Shown: positions 47,509 to 56,514 of the stretch, in pieces
Position numbering within the stretch: the stretch's first letter is position 1
Layout of the letters: each line of letters opens with the position of its first letter
Source: Levilactobacillus suantsaii
GTDB lineage: Bacteria; Bacillota; Bacilli; Lactobacillales; Lactobacillaceae
NCBI RefSeq assembly: GCF_004115745.1
Contig: NZ_QXIL01000013.1
Location: 1-62,731 of the forward strand
Length of the DNA stretch: 62,731 nucleotides
Reading direction: 5' to 3'
Program-made: the position numbers and the translations under genes
Notes under the pieces: generated by a model
Databases searched by the model: none
What the model was told of the DNA's origin: nothing
The model's input: only the letters and a program-made list of their open reading frames with translations

Positions 47509-48339
47509 TTGAAAGTCAGAAGAAGTGATCGCTTAGTCGACATGACGCGCTACCTGCTGGAGCGCCCGCACGAACTGGTTTCCTTGACGTTCTTTGCGGC
47601 CCGTTACGAGTCGGCCAAGTCTTCCATCAGTGAAGACCTAACGATTCTGAAACGGACCTTTCAAGCGCGGGGCACGGGGTTACTCGAAACCGTACCCGGT
47701 GCTGCGGGGGGTGCCCGCTTCATTCCCTATATTTTACGGGAAGAGGCCGAGCAATTTGTCGGCGAGCTGATTGACGAGCTTTCTTCGGCAGACCGGTACC
47801 TACCGGGCGGGTATGTGTATATGTCCGATATCTTAGGCCGACCTTCAGCGTTACGCCAAATTGGGCGAATTCTGGCGACCCAGTATTTGAACCAAAACGT
47901 GGACGTCGTGGTGACGGTCGCTACCAAGGGGATTTCCCTTGCCGAAAGTGTGGCCTATTACCTAAACGTGCCGTTCGTTATCGTTCGTCATGACTCGCAA
48001 ATTACCGAAGGGTCCACGGTCAGCGTGAACTACGTGTCTGGCTCGACCAAGCGTATCGAACGCATGGCGTTATCGAAACGCAGTGTGAAACCCGGTTCAC
48101 GGGTCCTCTTAGTCGATGACTACATGAAGGGCGGTGGCACGGTCGGTGGCTTACGGTCATTGGTTGACGAATTCGATTCGCAACTAGCCGGGGTCGCGGT
48201 CTTAGCCGAAGGCGACTTTGACGGGCAACGTCCCGTTAGCAAGTACACGTCGCTGTTGAAGGTGCAGACGCAAAATAACGAGATTCACGTGACGCCAGGG
48301 AATTATCTCACCCAGATCTTTGGCGAAGAAACAAATTAA
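47509..48339 (+). CDS. purR: pur operon regulator PurR
   Basis: A 276-residue PRPP-responsive regulator of purine genes. An N-terminal winged helix (RRSDRLVDMTRYLLERP, aligned with RRSGRLVDLTNYLL in B. subtilis PurR) is followed by a phosphoribosyltransferase-like domain. The PRPP loop is VLLVDDYMKGGGTVGG near residue 200. The TTG at 47509 is chosen because the GTG at 47500 lies inside the ribosome binding site TTGAGGTG. glmU follows after 22 bases, the usual Firmicutes order, and prs is next. Confidence 0.95.
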   Translation: MKVRRSDRLVDMTRYLLERPHELVSLTFFAARYESAKSSISEDLTILKRTFQARGTGLLETVPGAAGGARFIPYILREEAEQFVGELIDELSSADRYLPGGYVYMSDILGRPSALRQIGRILATQYLNQNVDVVVTVATKGISLAESVAYYLNVPFVIVRHDSQITEGSTVSVNYVSGSTKRIERMALSKRSVKPGSRVLLVDDYMKGGGTVGGLRSLVDEFDSQLAGVAVLAEGDFDGQRPVSKYTSLLKVQTQNNEIHVTPGNYLTQIFGEETN

Positions 48340-48361
48340 CTAATACTAGGAGATATTTGGC

Positions 48362-49738
48362 ATGAGTACTAGAAATACGATCATTCTGGCAGCCGGTAAG
48401 GGTACCCGGATGAAGTCGAAGTTGTATAAGGTCCTCCATCAAGTTTGCGGTAAGGCCATGGTCGACCATGTCTTGACGCAAGTGGAAAAGACGCATATGG
48501 ATAAGATTGTCACGGTCGTGGGTTACGGGGCCGATGAAGTCAAATCTGCCCTGGGCGACCGGACTCGCTACGTCTTGCAGGCCAAACAACTGGGGACGGG
48601 GCACGCGGTCTTACAAACGGAGCCCCTCTTAAAAGATGAAGAGGGGACGACGCTGATTGTCAGCGGCGACACCCCGTTATTCGAAGCCAAGACTTTCGAA
48701 GAACTCTTTGCTTACCATGAAGCTAAGCACGCAGCGGCCACGATTTTGACCTCGCAAGCGCCTGACCCCACTGGCTACGGGCGCATCGTGCGCAACAACA
48801 TTGGTATCGTGGAAAAGATTGTGGAACAAAAGGACGCCACCTCGGAAGAACAAGAGATTCACGAAATCAACACCGGGGTCTACGTGTTTGATAACCAGAA
48901 GTTGTTCCAAGCGCTCCACGAAACGTCCAACGACAACGCCCAAGGCGAGTACTACTTAACCGACGTTATCGAAATCTTGAAGCAACGCGGGGACATCGTC
49001 GGCGCTTACCGGATGAGTAACTTCGACGAATCCATGGGCGTTAACGACCGGGTGGCGTTGGCCGCGGCCACTAAAATCATGCGCGCACGCATCAACAAGC
49101 AACACATGCAAGATGGCGTCACCCTGATTGACCCGGAGACCACCTACATCGATGCCGGCGTCAAGATTGGCCCCGACACCATCATCGAACCCGGCGTCTT
49201 GCTCAAGGGCAAGACGGTGATTGGCTCGGATTGCTATATCGGGGCACACTCCGAATTGCGCAACGCGACCTTAGCGGACCACGTGACGGTGACGTCATCC
49301 GTGTTGGAAGACTCCGACATGGCCAGCGGGTCCAACATTGGCCCGAACAGCCACTTGCGTCCAGAATCCCACATCGGCCCCAAGGTCCATCTGGGGAACT
49401 TCGTGGAAGTGAAGAAGGCTACGATTGGTGAAGGCACCAAGGTGGGTCACTTAACTTACGTGGGGAACGCCAAATTAGGACGGCATATCAACGTCGGTTG
49501 CGGTGTGGTCTTCGTGAACTACGATGGCAAGAACAAGCATGAAACGGTCGTGGGCGACGATGCCTTTATCGGGTCGAACTCCAACTTAGTTGCGCCGTTG
49601 AACGTGGCGGACCACAGTTTCATTGCGGCGGGCTCGACGATTACCGATGCCGTCAACCAGTATGACATGGCGATTGCCCGGCAACGGCAGACCAACAAAC
49701 CGAACTATTATCAAAAATTACCATACCGCGGGGAATAA
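48362..49738 (+). CDS. glmU: bifunctional UDP-GlcNAc pyrophosphorylase/glucosamine-1-phosphate acetyltransferase
   Basis: Makes UDP-GlcNAc for peptidoglycan and wall polymers. The N-terminal nucleotidyltransferase (about 1-230) has [18 protein letters not shown]. The C-terminal left-handed beta-helix acetyltransferase (about 250-458) has hexapeptide repeats and the [12 protein letters not shown] and VNYDGKNKH motifs. The 458-residue length is normal. AGGAGA precedes the ATG. It is probably cotranscribed with purR. Confidence 0.97.
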   Translation: MSTRNTIILAAGKGTRMKSKLYKVLHQVCGKAMVDHVLTQVEKTHMDKIVTVVGYGADEVKSALGDRTRYVLQAKQLGTGHAVLQTEPLLKDEEGTTLIVSGDTPLFEAKTFEELFAYHEAKHAAATILTSQAPDPTGYGRIVRNNIGIVEKIVEQKDATSEEQEIHEINTGVYVFDNQKLFQALHETSNDNAQGEYYLTDVIEILKQRGDIVGAYRMSNFDESMGVNDRVALAAATKIMRARINKQHMQDGVTLIDPETTYIDAGVKIGPDTIIEPGVLLKGKTVIGSDCYIGAHSELRNATLADHVTVTSSVLEDSDMASGSNIGPNSHLRPESHIGPKVHLGNFVEVKKATIGEGTKVGHLTYVGNAKLGRHINVGCGVVFVNYDGKNKHETVVGDDAFIGSNSNLVAPLNVADHSFIAAGSTITDAVNQYDMAIARQRQTNKPNYYQKLPYRGE

Positions 49739-49824
49739 TCGCCGGGGGAAAATCTTGTGTTTTTGCCCCGGATAACCTAAACTTATGGTAGTAATTCAGG
49801 CAGCTTTTGCTATTGGAGGAAATT

Positions 49825-50805
49825 ATGGCTACGCAATATTTCGATCCTAAATTAAAGATCTTTGCGTTAAATTCCAACAAACCGTTAGCCGAGAAGATCG
49901 CTAGCGAGGTTGGGGTGGAACTAGGAAAAACTTCAGTGGACCGGTTCAGTGATGGTGAAATTCGTATCAACATTGAACAAAGTGTCCGGGGATGCCACGT
50001 CTACGTGATCCAATCGACGTCGGCACCAGTAAATGACAATTTGATGGAACTCTTGATTATGATCGATGCGTTGCGGCGGGCCAGTGCGGCCACCATCAAC
50101 GTGGTCATCCCGTATTACGGGTATGCGCGGCAAGACCGGAAGGCCCGTTCACGGGAACCCATTACGGCTAAGCTCGTGGCCAATATGCTCCAAACGGCAG
50201 GGGTCACGCGGGTGTTGGCCTTAGACCTGCACGCCGCCCAAATCCAAGGGTTCTTCGACGTACCGGTAGACCACTTGATGGGGGCACCGTTACTGGCAGA
50301 TTACTTCTTGCGTAACGGCTTAGCCGAAGACGCCGTCGTTGTTTCCCCCGATCACGGTGGGGTGACTAGAGCGCGGGCCTTGGCTGAGTTCTTAAAGGCG
50401 CCGATTGCAATTATCGACAAACGGCGGCCACGGGCCAACGTGGCCGAAATCATGAACATCATCGGGGATGTCAAGGGTAAACGTTGTATCATGATCGATG
50501 ACATGATTGATACGGCTGGGACCATTACCTTAGGGGCACGAGCCTTGATGGATGCGGGGGCCGCTGAGGTCTACGCTAGTTGTACCCATCCCGTCTTGTC
50601 CGGACCAGCCATTGACCGCATCCAGGAATCACCCATCAAGAAGTTAGTGGTGACGGATTCGATTCAATTGACTGCCGATAAGCAAATTGATAAGATTGAA
50701 CAGATTTCGGTCGGTCCGCTGATTGGTCAAGCTATCAAGCGGATTAATGAAAATCGGCCGGTCAGTCCGTTGTTCAAGAACCGTTTCCGGAGTCACCAGC
50801 AGTAA
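49825..50805 (+). CDS. prs: ribose-phosphate pyrophosphokinase
   Basis: Makes PRPP from ribose 5-phosphate and ATP, the ligand of PurR encoded two genes upstream. The 326-residue class I enzyme has [16 protein letters not shown] near residue 36, [17 protein letters not shown] near 100, and the PRPP loop [14 protein letters not shown] near 221. The ATG at 49825 follows TTGGAGGA. A possible weak hairpin (CCGGGG/CCCCGG at 49742-49771) separates it from glmU. Confidence 0.96.
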   Translation: MATQYFDPKLKIFALNSNKPLAEKIASEVGVELGKTSVDRFSDGEIRINIEQSVRGCHVYVIQSTSAPVNDNLMELLIMIDALRRASAATINVVIPYYGYARQDRKARSREPITAKLVANMLQTAGVTRVLALDLHAAQIQGFFDVPVDHLMGAPLLADYFLRNGLAEDAVVVSPDHGGVTRARALAEFLKAPIAIIDKRRPRANVAEIMNIIGDVKGKRCIMIDDMIDTAGTITLGARALMDAGAAEVYASCTHPVLSGPAIDRIQESPIKKLVVTDSIQLTADKQIDKIEQISVGPLIGQAIKRINENRPVSPLFKNRFRSHQQ

Positions 50806-50836
50806 AAGCGACCGGAGCGGACACGATAAATCTAGA

Positions 50837-50879
50837 TAAGATAAGGGGTCTGGGAGCTTGTCTCCGGGCCTCTTTTTTC
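50837..50879 (+). terminator. probable terminator after prs
   Basis: GGTCTGGGAG pairs with CTCCGGGCC using G-U pairs, followed by TTTTTT. Confidence 0.75.
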
Positions 50880-50898
50880 GATAAGGAGCGGATGGTAG

Positions 50899-51252
50899 AT
50901 GCAGAAAAATTGGCAACGGTGGGCCACGGGCGTCATCGCGGCGGGCATCCTGGTGGGCTTGGTCGCCCATATTTTAGGCCAACCTCTAATGGTGATCGGT
51001 AACCTCCTGTTCATGCTGGGACTTGCACTCATCGTGGTGGGGGCCGTGTTGATTCTAGCGCGCGGGCACCTTTTCACGGGGTGGCGACACCGGCGCAAAA
51101 AGGGCGAAGACCCCTTACCAGGTGAGCGGGTCGACGTGCACGACGTGGCTACGGTCAAGAATTCCCCGATTCAATTTAGTCCGGGGGCACGGTTCAGCTT
51201 TTTGGCGGGGTTGGGTTTGATTGTTGTGGGTATCATTTTGACGCTCTTATAG
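50899..51252 (+). CDS. DUF3899 membrane protein
   Basis: A 117-residue protein with three predicted membrane helices (about residues 8-26, 30-55 and 96-116) and a basic cytoplasmic loop between the second and third (WRHRRKKGEDPLPGE). It fits the DUF3899 family of small Firmicutes membrane proteins. The function is unknown. AAGGAGCGG lies before the ATG, and it sits just after the prs terminator. Confidence 0.78.
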   Translation: MQKNWQRWATGVIAAGILVGLVAHILGQPLMVIGNLLFMLGLALIVVGAVLILARGHLFTGWRHRRKKGEDPLPGERVDVHDVATVKNSPIQFSPGARFSFLAGLGLIVVGIILTLL

Positions 51253-51353
51253 CGTTTGCCAGCGCCCGCTTGGACAAAGAACTGCCGGAAACGCCCAAAC
51301 TCTGGTATACTAGCAAGATTGTAACGTGATAAATTGGGCTTTGAGGGGAGTAA

Positions 51354-52085
51354 ATGATGACAGAATTAGTCTACCGCCGGGTGATGCGGGACCTTAAAAA
51401 ACGGATTTTAAACGGGGAATTTACCACCAAAAAACTCCCAGATGAGCGCAGCTTGAGTGCGACCTATCAGGTGAGTCGCAGTACCATGAAACGCGCAATG
51501 GAGATTTTAGTCGACCAGGGCATCATCTTTAAGAAGCGGGGCGCGGGGACCTTTATTAATCCACTATACTTGAAGGATCGTTCGGCTTTTCGCTACGAAG
51601 GCAAAAACTTGGGAATTACGGATAGCTTCCAGGCCAACGGCAAACCGACCAAAAGTCGCTTGCTGGATTACCGGGTCATCCCGGCAACGGCGGAGCTCCA
51701 GCAAGAACTTTTCTTGACGGAATCGGACTTCGTGTACGAAATCAAGCGCCTACGGTTGGTGGCTGATAAGCCCGTAATTATCGAAACGGGATACATCCCG
51801 ATTAAGATTTTGCCCACGTTAACGCCCGCGGTGGCCCAAAGCTCGATTTTTAGCTACGTCCAAGACGTGCAGGGACAAACGGTCAACCGCGCCTTCTTGT
51901 CGATTCACGTTCAACCGTCGACAGCGGAGGATCAAGACCTCTTGCATCTCAAGCCAATCGAACCGGTCGGAGTGATGAGTGGAATCTTCTTCTTGGACGA
52001 TGGCACCCCCTTTGAAGTGTCGACTATGCGGTTACATTACCGCGACTTGAAGTACGGCACTTTCGTGAATTTGAATGAAGATTAG
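51354..52085 (+). CDS. GntR-family regulator with UTRA domain (HutC subfamily)
   Basis: A 243-residue regulator. The N-terminal winged helix (LPDERSLSATYQVSRSTMKR near residues 27-46) and KKRGAGTFIN wing are followed by a UTRA ligand-binding domain (about 80-240) with RLRLVADKPVIIETGYIP. The HutC subfamily usually senses sugar phosphates or amino-acid derivatives. Two ATGs (51354 and 51357) follow GAGGGGAG. It precedes the phosphoketolase gene in the same direction but with its own terminator and a 442-base gap; control of phosphoketolase is possible but unproven. Confidence 0.9.
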   Translation: MMTELVYRRVMRDLKKRILNGEFTTKKLPDERSLSATYQVSRSTMKRAMEILVDQGIIFKKRGAGTFINPLYLKDRSAFRYEGKNLGITDSFQANGKPTKSRLLDYRVIPATAELQQELFLTESDFVYEIKRLRLVADKPVIIETGYIPIKILPTLTPAVAQSSIFSYVQDVQGQTVNRAFLSIHVQPSTAEDQDLLHLKPIEPVGVMSGIFFLDDGTPFEVSTMRLHYRDLKYGTFVNLNED

Positions 52086-52088
52086 TCC

Positions 52089-52124
52089 AAACGGGACTCC
52101 TGGTGAGCAGGGGTTCCGTTTTTT
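52089..52124 (+). terminator. terminator after the GntR gene
   Basis: AACGGGACTCCT pairs with AGGGGTTCCGTT with one or two mismatches, followed by TTTTTT. Confidence 0.85.
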
Positions 52125-52140
52125 GGGTAATGGTAAAAAC

Positions 52141-52179
52141 GAACATTCAGTTAGTTGGATAGGTGGCCGAACATTCAGT
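52141..52179. repeat. GAACATTCAGT direct repeats, PurBox-like
   Basis: GAACATTCAGT occurs at 52141-52151 and 52169-52179, 28 bases apart. The second copy is preceded by CC, making CCGAACATT, the core of the PurR box. GAACATTC occurs a third time inverted (GAATGTTC, 52447-52454) just after the phosphoketolase -10. The 442-base gap otherwise has no gene. Confidence 0.55.
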
Positions 52180-52414
52180 GGGGGAGCAGTAAACGGAGTG
52201 GGATGGGCTTAAGCTGGTGTGCCCCGAACCTAAAATAAATTTAATTTTTAACCGTTTTCGCGTTTGTGCAACATCTTCGCGAAACAGGGCGTAAACTCAG
52301 CGTTGGGGCGAACGCGGGCTTGTAACCGATTGCGTCTAACGGCCGGGGAGACCGTGACCAATAAAATTTGGATCGTTAAATCCAAAAATTGGACCGTATC
52401 AATTTTAAAAATAG

Positions 52415-52442
52415 TTGACTTTTTCGCAAAAGTCCGTATGAT
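52415..52442 (+). promoter_or_regulatory. phosphoketolase promoter
   Basis: TTGACT and TATGAT are 16 bases apart. The roughly 80-base leader contains the potential hairpin GAAAGAAT (52443-52450) with ATTCTTTC (52471-52478). Confidence 0.7.
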
Positions 52443-52527
52443 GAAAGAATGTTCAATTAATGTCGGCGGATTCTTTCGACGACATTGTAATATTGATGCT
52501 AGTTAGTCAACGAAGGAGTGTAAATTC

Positions 52528-54987
52528 ATGGCAGTAGATTTCGATTCCAAGTCCTACTTGGAAAAAGTTGACGCTTGGTGGCGTGCAACGACCTATCTTT
52601 CTGGTGGGATGATTTTCTTGAAAGACAACCCACTGTTTTCTGTTACCAACACACCAATCAAAAAAGAGGACGTTAAGGTTAAGCCTATCGGACACTGGGG
52701 AACCATTTCCGGTCAAACGTTCTTATACGCACATGCGAACCGTCTGATCAACAAGTACGGTTTGAACATGTTCTATATCGGTGGCCCAGGTCACGGTGGC
52801 CAAGTTATGGTCACGAACTCTTACTTGGATGGCACTTACACGGATGCTTTCCCAGAAATCACCCAGGACCTTGCCGGGATGGCAAAATTATACAAGCGGT
52901 TCTCCTTCCCAGGTGGAATTGGCTCGCATATGACGGCCCAAACCCCAGGTTCCTTGCATGAAGGTGGGGAATTAGGTTACTCCCTGTCCCACGCTACGGG
53001 TGCCGTTTTAGATAACCCAGACCAAATCGCCTTTACGGTTGTTGGTGATGGGGAAATGGAAACTGGCCCGGCCATGACGGCGTGGAACTCCATCAAGTTC
53101 TTGAACCCTAAGAACGACGGTGCTGTTTTACCAATCTTAGATTTGAACGGGTTCAAGATTTCCAACCCAACGCTCTTCTCCCGGATGGACGATGAACACA
53201 TCACGAAGTTCTTTGAAGGCTTAGGCTGGTCACCACGGTTCATCGAAAACGATGATATCCATGACTACATGACTTATCACGAAAAGGCAGCGGCCGTCTT
53301 CGACCAAGCCATCGCTGATATTCAACAAATCCAAAAAGACGCCCGTGAAAACGGTAAGTACGAAGACGGCGAAATCGCCCCGTGGCCAGTTGTTGTGGCC
53401 CGCTTACCAAAGGGTTGGGGTGGCCCAACGCACAACCCAGCCGGCGAACCAATCGAAAACTCATTCCGGGCCCACCAAGTTCCGCTTGGCTTATCCCAGA
53501 ACAACTTCGACGAATTACCAGAATTCGAAGCTTGGATGAACTCATACAAGCCTGCTGAATTATTCAACACCGATGGAACCTTGAAGGCTGAAGTCGCTGA
53601 CTTTGCGCCTAAGGGTGACAAGCGGATGGCTGCTAACCCAATCGCCAATGGTGGTCGGCGTCGTGGCGAAAAGCCAACGTTGTTAGACTTACCAGACTGG
53701 AAGAGCTACGCCAACGACATTACCGCTGATAACCGTGGGACGAACTTGCCAGATGGCAACCAAAACATGGATATGAACGTCTTGTCGAAATTCTTCGCTG
53801 GCGTGGCCACGAAGAACCCATCATCCTTCCGGGTATTTGGCCCAGATGAAACCATGTCCAACCGGCTTTGGGAAATGTTCAAGATTACCAACCGTCAGTG
53901 GGAAAGCAAGGTCAAGGAACCAAATGACCAATACGAAGCCCCTGAAGGCCGGATCTTGGATGCTCAATTGTCCGAACACCAAGCAGAAGGCTGGTTAGAA
54001 GCTTACACCTTGACTGGTCGTCAAGGGATCTTCGCTTCTTACGAATCCTTCTTGCGGGTCGTGGACTCCATGATCACCCAACACTTCAAGTGGATCCGTC
54101 AGGCTGCTGACGAACCATGGCACAATGATTACCCATCATTGAACCTGATTTCCACTTCGACTGTGTTCCAACAAGACCACAACGGTTACACCCACCAAGA
54201 TCCAGGTATCTTGACCCACTTAGCCGAAAAGAAATCCGACTTCGTGCGTCAATACCTGCCAGCCGATGCCAACTCATTATTGGCTGTCTTTGACCGGGCC
54301 TTCAAGGACCGGCAAAAGGTTAACCACATCGTGGCTTCCAAGCAACCACGGCAACAATGGTTCTCCGTTGATGAAGCCGAAGAATTGGCCACTGAAGGTA
54401 TCAAGACGATCGACTGGGCTTCCACCGTTGCTGAAGGCGAAGATGCTGATATCGTCTTTGCTTCCGCTGGTGTTGAACCAACGATCGAAACCTTGGCTGC
54501 CGTTGACTTGATCAACGACGCCTTCCCAGCCGTTAAGATGCGTTACGTCAACGTGGTTGAATTAGGTCGTCTGCAAAGCAAGAACGGTCAATTGAACTCC
54601 GAACGGGCCTTGTCTGATGCCAAGTTCAGCGCATTGTTCGGTGCTTCTGGCACGCCAGTTGTCTTTGGCTTCCACGGCTACGAAGACTTAATCGAATCCA
54701 TGTTCTACGAACGTCAACACTTAGGTTTACACGTGCATGGTTACCGTGAAGATGGTGACATCACCACGGCTTACGACATGCGGGTATACTCCGAGCTTGA
54801 CCGGTTCCACCAAGCTAAGGATGCTGTTAGCGTCTTAGTGAACAAGGGTGTGATTGACGAAGCCGCTGCGAAGGCCTTCGACAAGAAGATGGATGACATC
54901 TTAGCTAAGCACTTTAAGGTTACGCGTGACGAAGGTCATGATATTGAAGAATTCACGAAGTGGCAATGGACGCCATTGAAGAAGTAG
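52528..54987 (+). CDS. xpkA: xylulose-5-phosphate/fructose-6-phosphate phosphoketolase
   Basis: Thiamine-diphosphate enzyme that splits xylulose 5-phosphate with phosphate into acetyl phosphate and glyceraldehyde 3-phosphate, the key step of heterolactic fermentation. The 819-residue length is typical. Signatures include [20 protein letters not shown] near residue 145, the ThDP-binding [17 protein letters not shown] near 172 and the [10 protein letters not shown] segment. [15 protein letters not shown] near 430 and [12 protein letters not shown] near 550 follow. Codon use is strongly biased, as in highly expressed genes. GAAGGAG precedes the ATG. It is monocistronic, with two terminators behind it. 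Confidence 0.97.
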   Translation: MAVDFDSKSYLEKVDAWWRATTYLSGGMIFLKDNPLFSVTNTPIKKEDVKVKPIGHWGTISGQTFLYAHANRLINKYGLNMFYIGGPGHGGQVMVTNSYLDGTYTDAFPEITQDLAGMAKLYKRFSFPGGIGSHMTAQTPGSLHEGGELGYSLSHATGAVLDNPDQIAFTVVGDGEMETGPAMTAWNSIKFLNPKNDGAVLPILDLNGFKISNPTLFSRMDDEHITKFFEGLGWSPRFIENDDIHDYMTYHEKAAAVFDQAIADIQQIQKDARENGKYEDGEIAPWPVVVARLPKGWGGPTHNPAGEPIENSFRAHQVPLGLSQNNFDELPEFEAWMNSYKPAELFNTDGTLKAEVADFAPKGDKRMAANPIANGGRRRGEKPTLLDLPDWKSYANDITADNRGTNLPDGNQNMDMNVLSKFFAGVATKNPSSFRVFGPDETMSNRLWEMFKITNRQWESKVKEPNDQYEAPEGRILDAQLSEHQAEGWLEAYTLTGRQGIFASYESFLRVVDSMITQHFKWIRQAADEPWHNDYPSLNLISTSTVFQQDHNGYTHQDPGILTHLAEKKSDFVRQYLPADANSLLAVFDRAFKDRQKVNHIVASKQPRQQWFSVDEAEELATEGIKTIDWASTVAEGEDADIVFASAGVEPTIETLAAVDLINDAFPAVKMRYVNVVELGRLQSKNGQLNSERALSDAKFSALFGASGTPVVFGFHGYEDLIESMFYERQHLGLHVHGYREDGDITTAYDMRVYSELDRFHQAKDAVSVLVNKGVIDEAAAKAFDKKMDDILAKHFKVTRDEGHDIEEFTKWQWTPLKK

Positions 54988-55051
54988 TCTTCAATCAAAA
55001 ACTAAAGTACCGTAATGCGGACAGCTTGCTGTCATAGGTTGCGGTCATTGG

Positions 55052-55085
55052 ACCAGGACTCCCAATGGGGGTCCTGGTTTTTGTG
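55052..55085 (+). terminator. phosphoketolase terminator 1
   Basis: ACCAGGAC pairs with GTCCTGGT around a CCC/GGG inner helix, followed by TTTT. Confidence 0.92.
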
Positions 55086-55102
55086 TCATGAAGTGACTAT
55101 AG

Positions 55103-55147
55103 AAAAGGTGCGTCGAAAATCGAATGATCTTCGGCGCACCTTTTTGA
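55103..55147 (+). terminator. phosphoketolase terminator 2
   Basis: AAAAGGTGCG pairs with CGCACCTTTT around an inner TCGA/TCGG helix, followed by T residues. It marks the left edge of the AT-rich island. Confidence 0.9.
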
Positions 55148-55158
55148 TTTGTAGCTGA

Positions 55159-55180
55159 GGCTCTTTGTCAATCAGTGTTG
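55159..55180 (+). repeat. ISL3-type terminal inverted repeat remnant
   Basis: GGCTCTTTGTCAATCAGTGTTG closely matches the terminal repeat at 56073-56100 (AGCTCTTTGTCAACCAGTGTTG) in the same orientation, and the inverted end at 56463-56490. No transposase adjoins this copy. Confidence 0.7.
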
Positions 55181-55194
55181 CTAAGCTTTAATTA

Positions 55195-55252
55195 AGTATT
55201 CGCGTCAACCAATCCCGTGATTTCAATCATGGGATTGGTTGACGCGAATACT
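55195..55252. repeat. 58-base near-perfect palindrome
   Basis: AGTATTCGCGTCAACCAATC continues to a 26-bp arm (55195-55220), pairs with 55227-55252 (ending GACGCGAATACT) with one G-U pair, and has loop TTTCAA. An outer imperfect repeat flanks it: TGTCAATCAGTGT (55166-55178) against ACAGTGATTGACA (55256-55268). There is no T-run, so it is not a plain terminator. Confidence 0.85.
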
Positions 55253-55289
55253 AATACAGTGATTGACATTTACTAAGCTAGCGTGTAGT

Positions 55290-55317
55290 TTGACAGATGG
55301 TTGATTTTTTCTAATAC
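55290..55317 (+). promoter_or_regulatory. promoter of the secreted-protein gene
   Basis: A consensus TTGACA and TAATAC are 16 bases apart, 20 bases before the start codon region. GAGGAG at 55326-55331 is a strong ribosome binding site. Confidence 0.7.
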
Positions 55318-55337
55318 ATAAACGCGAGGAGCTTTAC

Positions 55338-55853
55338 ATGACAAAACATAGCAAGATTATTACTTTGTTGGCAACTGGCGCAGTGGCTTTATCAATTAGT
55401 GGTACAGCATCATACGCGCTTGGACCAATAGTAGCAAATGCGGATACTGTTGAAAATACAGCGGCCAATACCGTGAACAAAGAGTTGAGTATGGCTATTT
55501 CGCGGGTTACTCCTATTGACGTAAATGTGGCGCAAGTCGATATGGATAATGCAGAAATGTTACAACGATACAAACTTATCGATCCAATTGGCTACAGTAA
55601 AATTCCACAACCGTATATTAAAAGCCTGCTTATGGAAAATTTACTTGACCAAGGTACAACTAAATATATTAAGGAGAAACACGGTCACTATCGAATTTAT
55701 ATAAATAGTGCAATTGTTAAGGGGATTAAAGCTGGCTACTTGGCTGTTGCTGTTGGTTCAGCAATTGCCAGTGCAATTAGTTCTGTTCCGTCTAATCGTG
55801 GGGCATGGTTTGAGTTTAGCAAATCAGGACTAGTTAAAATGGGTAAGCAATGA
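55338..55853 (+). CDS. secreted protein of unknown function, bacteriocin-like architecture
   Basis: A 171-residue protein with a clear Sec signal peptide: basic MTKHSK, a hydrophobic core and a cleavage site after ALGPIVANA (about residue 35). The mature part is about 136 residues: an N-terminal polar helical segment, the HGHYRIYINSAIVKGIKAG strand-helix region near residue 118, and a small-residue-rich hydrophobic helix (YLAVAVGSAIASAISSV). It ends with NRGAWFEFSKSG and KMGKQ. That C-terminal layout is like several Gram-positive secreted bacteriocin-type peptides. I recognise no named family. The base composition is AT-rich, unlike neighbours. It is followed by an overlapping small membrane gene, and IS remnants lie on both sides. 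Confidence 0.7.
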   Translation: MTKHSKIITLLATGAVALSISGTASYALGPIVANADTVENTAANTVNKELSMAISRVTPIDVNVAQVDMDNAEMLQRYKLIDPIGYSKIPQPYIKSLLMENLLDQGTTKYIKEKHGHYRIYINSAIVKGIKAGYLAVAVGSAIASAISSVPSNRGAWFEFSKSGLVKMGKQ

Positions 55854-55999
55854 ATATGTCAATCAAAAGATGGATTATCTTACTGAGCATATGGTGTGTT
55901 TTATCTGCGATTTTTTTATATTGGCATGTTACGTCTATCGTTATTGGATGTACCATAGGCTGTGGACTGTATATCTACAAAGTTATCTCAAGAAAGTAA
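55850..55999 (+). CDS. 49-residue membrane protein coupled to the secreted protein
   Basis: The ATG overlaps the upstream stop as ATGA, so translation is coupled. The protein starts MNMSIKRWIILLSIWCVLSA, has two hydrophobic segments (about residues 8-24 and 27-44) and ends YKVISRK. Basic residues at both ends favour a hairpin with both termini inside. Small two-helix proteins beside secreted toxins often act as immunity or export-accessory proteins. That role is inferred. The gene is AT-rich like its partner. Confidence 0.65.
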   Translation: MNMSIKRWIILLSIWCVLSAIFLYWHVTSIVIGCTIGCGLYIYKVISRK

Positions 56000-56072
56000 G
56001 CTATTTGAGACTTTAGGCTTCAATCCCATGTAGGGTGAGAGACCAATCCCTGATTGCTTGTCTTATTTTCAT
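56000..56072 (+). other. short spacer before the IS remnant
   Basis: It contains CAATCCCATG and CCAATCCCTGATTG, echoing the CCAATCCC unit of the large palindrome upstream. No gene is visible. Confidence 0.3.
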
Positions 56073-56490
56073 TAGCTCTTTGTCAACCAGTGTTGATGAG
56101 GAGTGCTACTGGAATCCAATTCACTTTCGAGTTGGGTTCCTTTTCTTTAGTCTGATTTTGAATTCAAGTTGAATGTGGTAACTAAAACTTTGCCAATTAC
56201 GATAACCATCTGCTGTTCGCTTAATCTGTTTTATGTTGCGATTTATCCCTTCAATTGGGCCATTTGAGAGTGAACTATTAGGCATATTCTTGATTAACTG
56301 ACGGTTCCTGATAAGCATTTTAAGCATCGACTCAAGCTGAGGACTGATGTTTTAAGTGTTCTTAAGACTAGGGTTTAAAGCAGTATCATCCCGTTTGTTT
56401 GTAGTACACGGGCAGTGGCCTTTTTTTCGCCTCGCAACTAAAAATGGTGTTGATGACTTTTGTCCATCAACACCAAATATCAAAGAGCCG
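56073..56490 (-). mobile_element. ISL3-family insertion sequence remnant
   Basis: Inverted ends AGCTCTTTG...GTGTTGATGAG (56073-56100) and CCATCAACACC...CAAAGAGCC (56463-56490) bound a 418-base element. Inside is only a C-terminal transposase fragment on the minus strand. ISL3 elements are normally about 1.5 kb, so most of the interior has been deleted. Confidence 0.8.
56121..56327 (-). pseudogene. ISL3-family transposase, C-terminal fragment
   Basis: A 68-residue piece with the family signature SNGPIEGINRNIKQIKRTADG followed by YRNW, the region around the last catalytic Glu of the DDE domain. The frame is closed by a stop 10 codons upstream of the first ATG, so the N-terminal 350 or so residues are missing. 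It cannot be active. Confidence 0.85.
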
Positions 56491-56514
56491 CAATTGTTCT
56501 AACGGTTTAAATGA

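Noticed and set aside
52264-52506. Open frame of 80 codons before phosphoketolase
   Set aside because: It covers the phosphoketolase promoter and leader, and the protein has no recognisable features.
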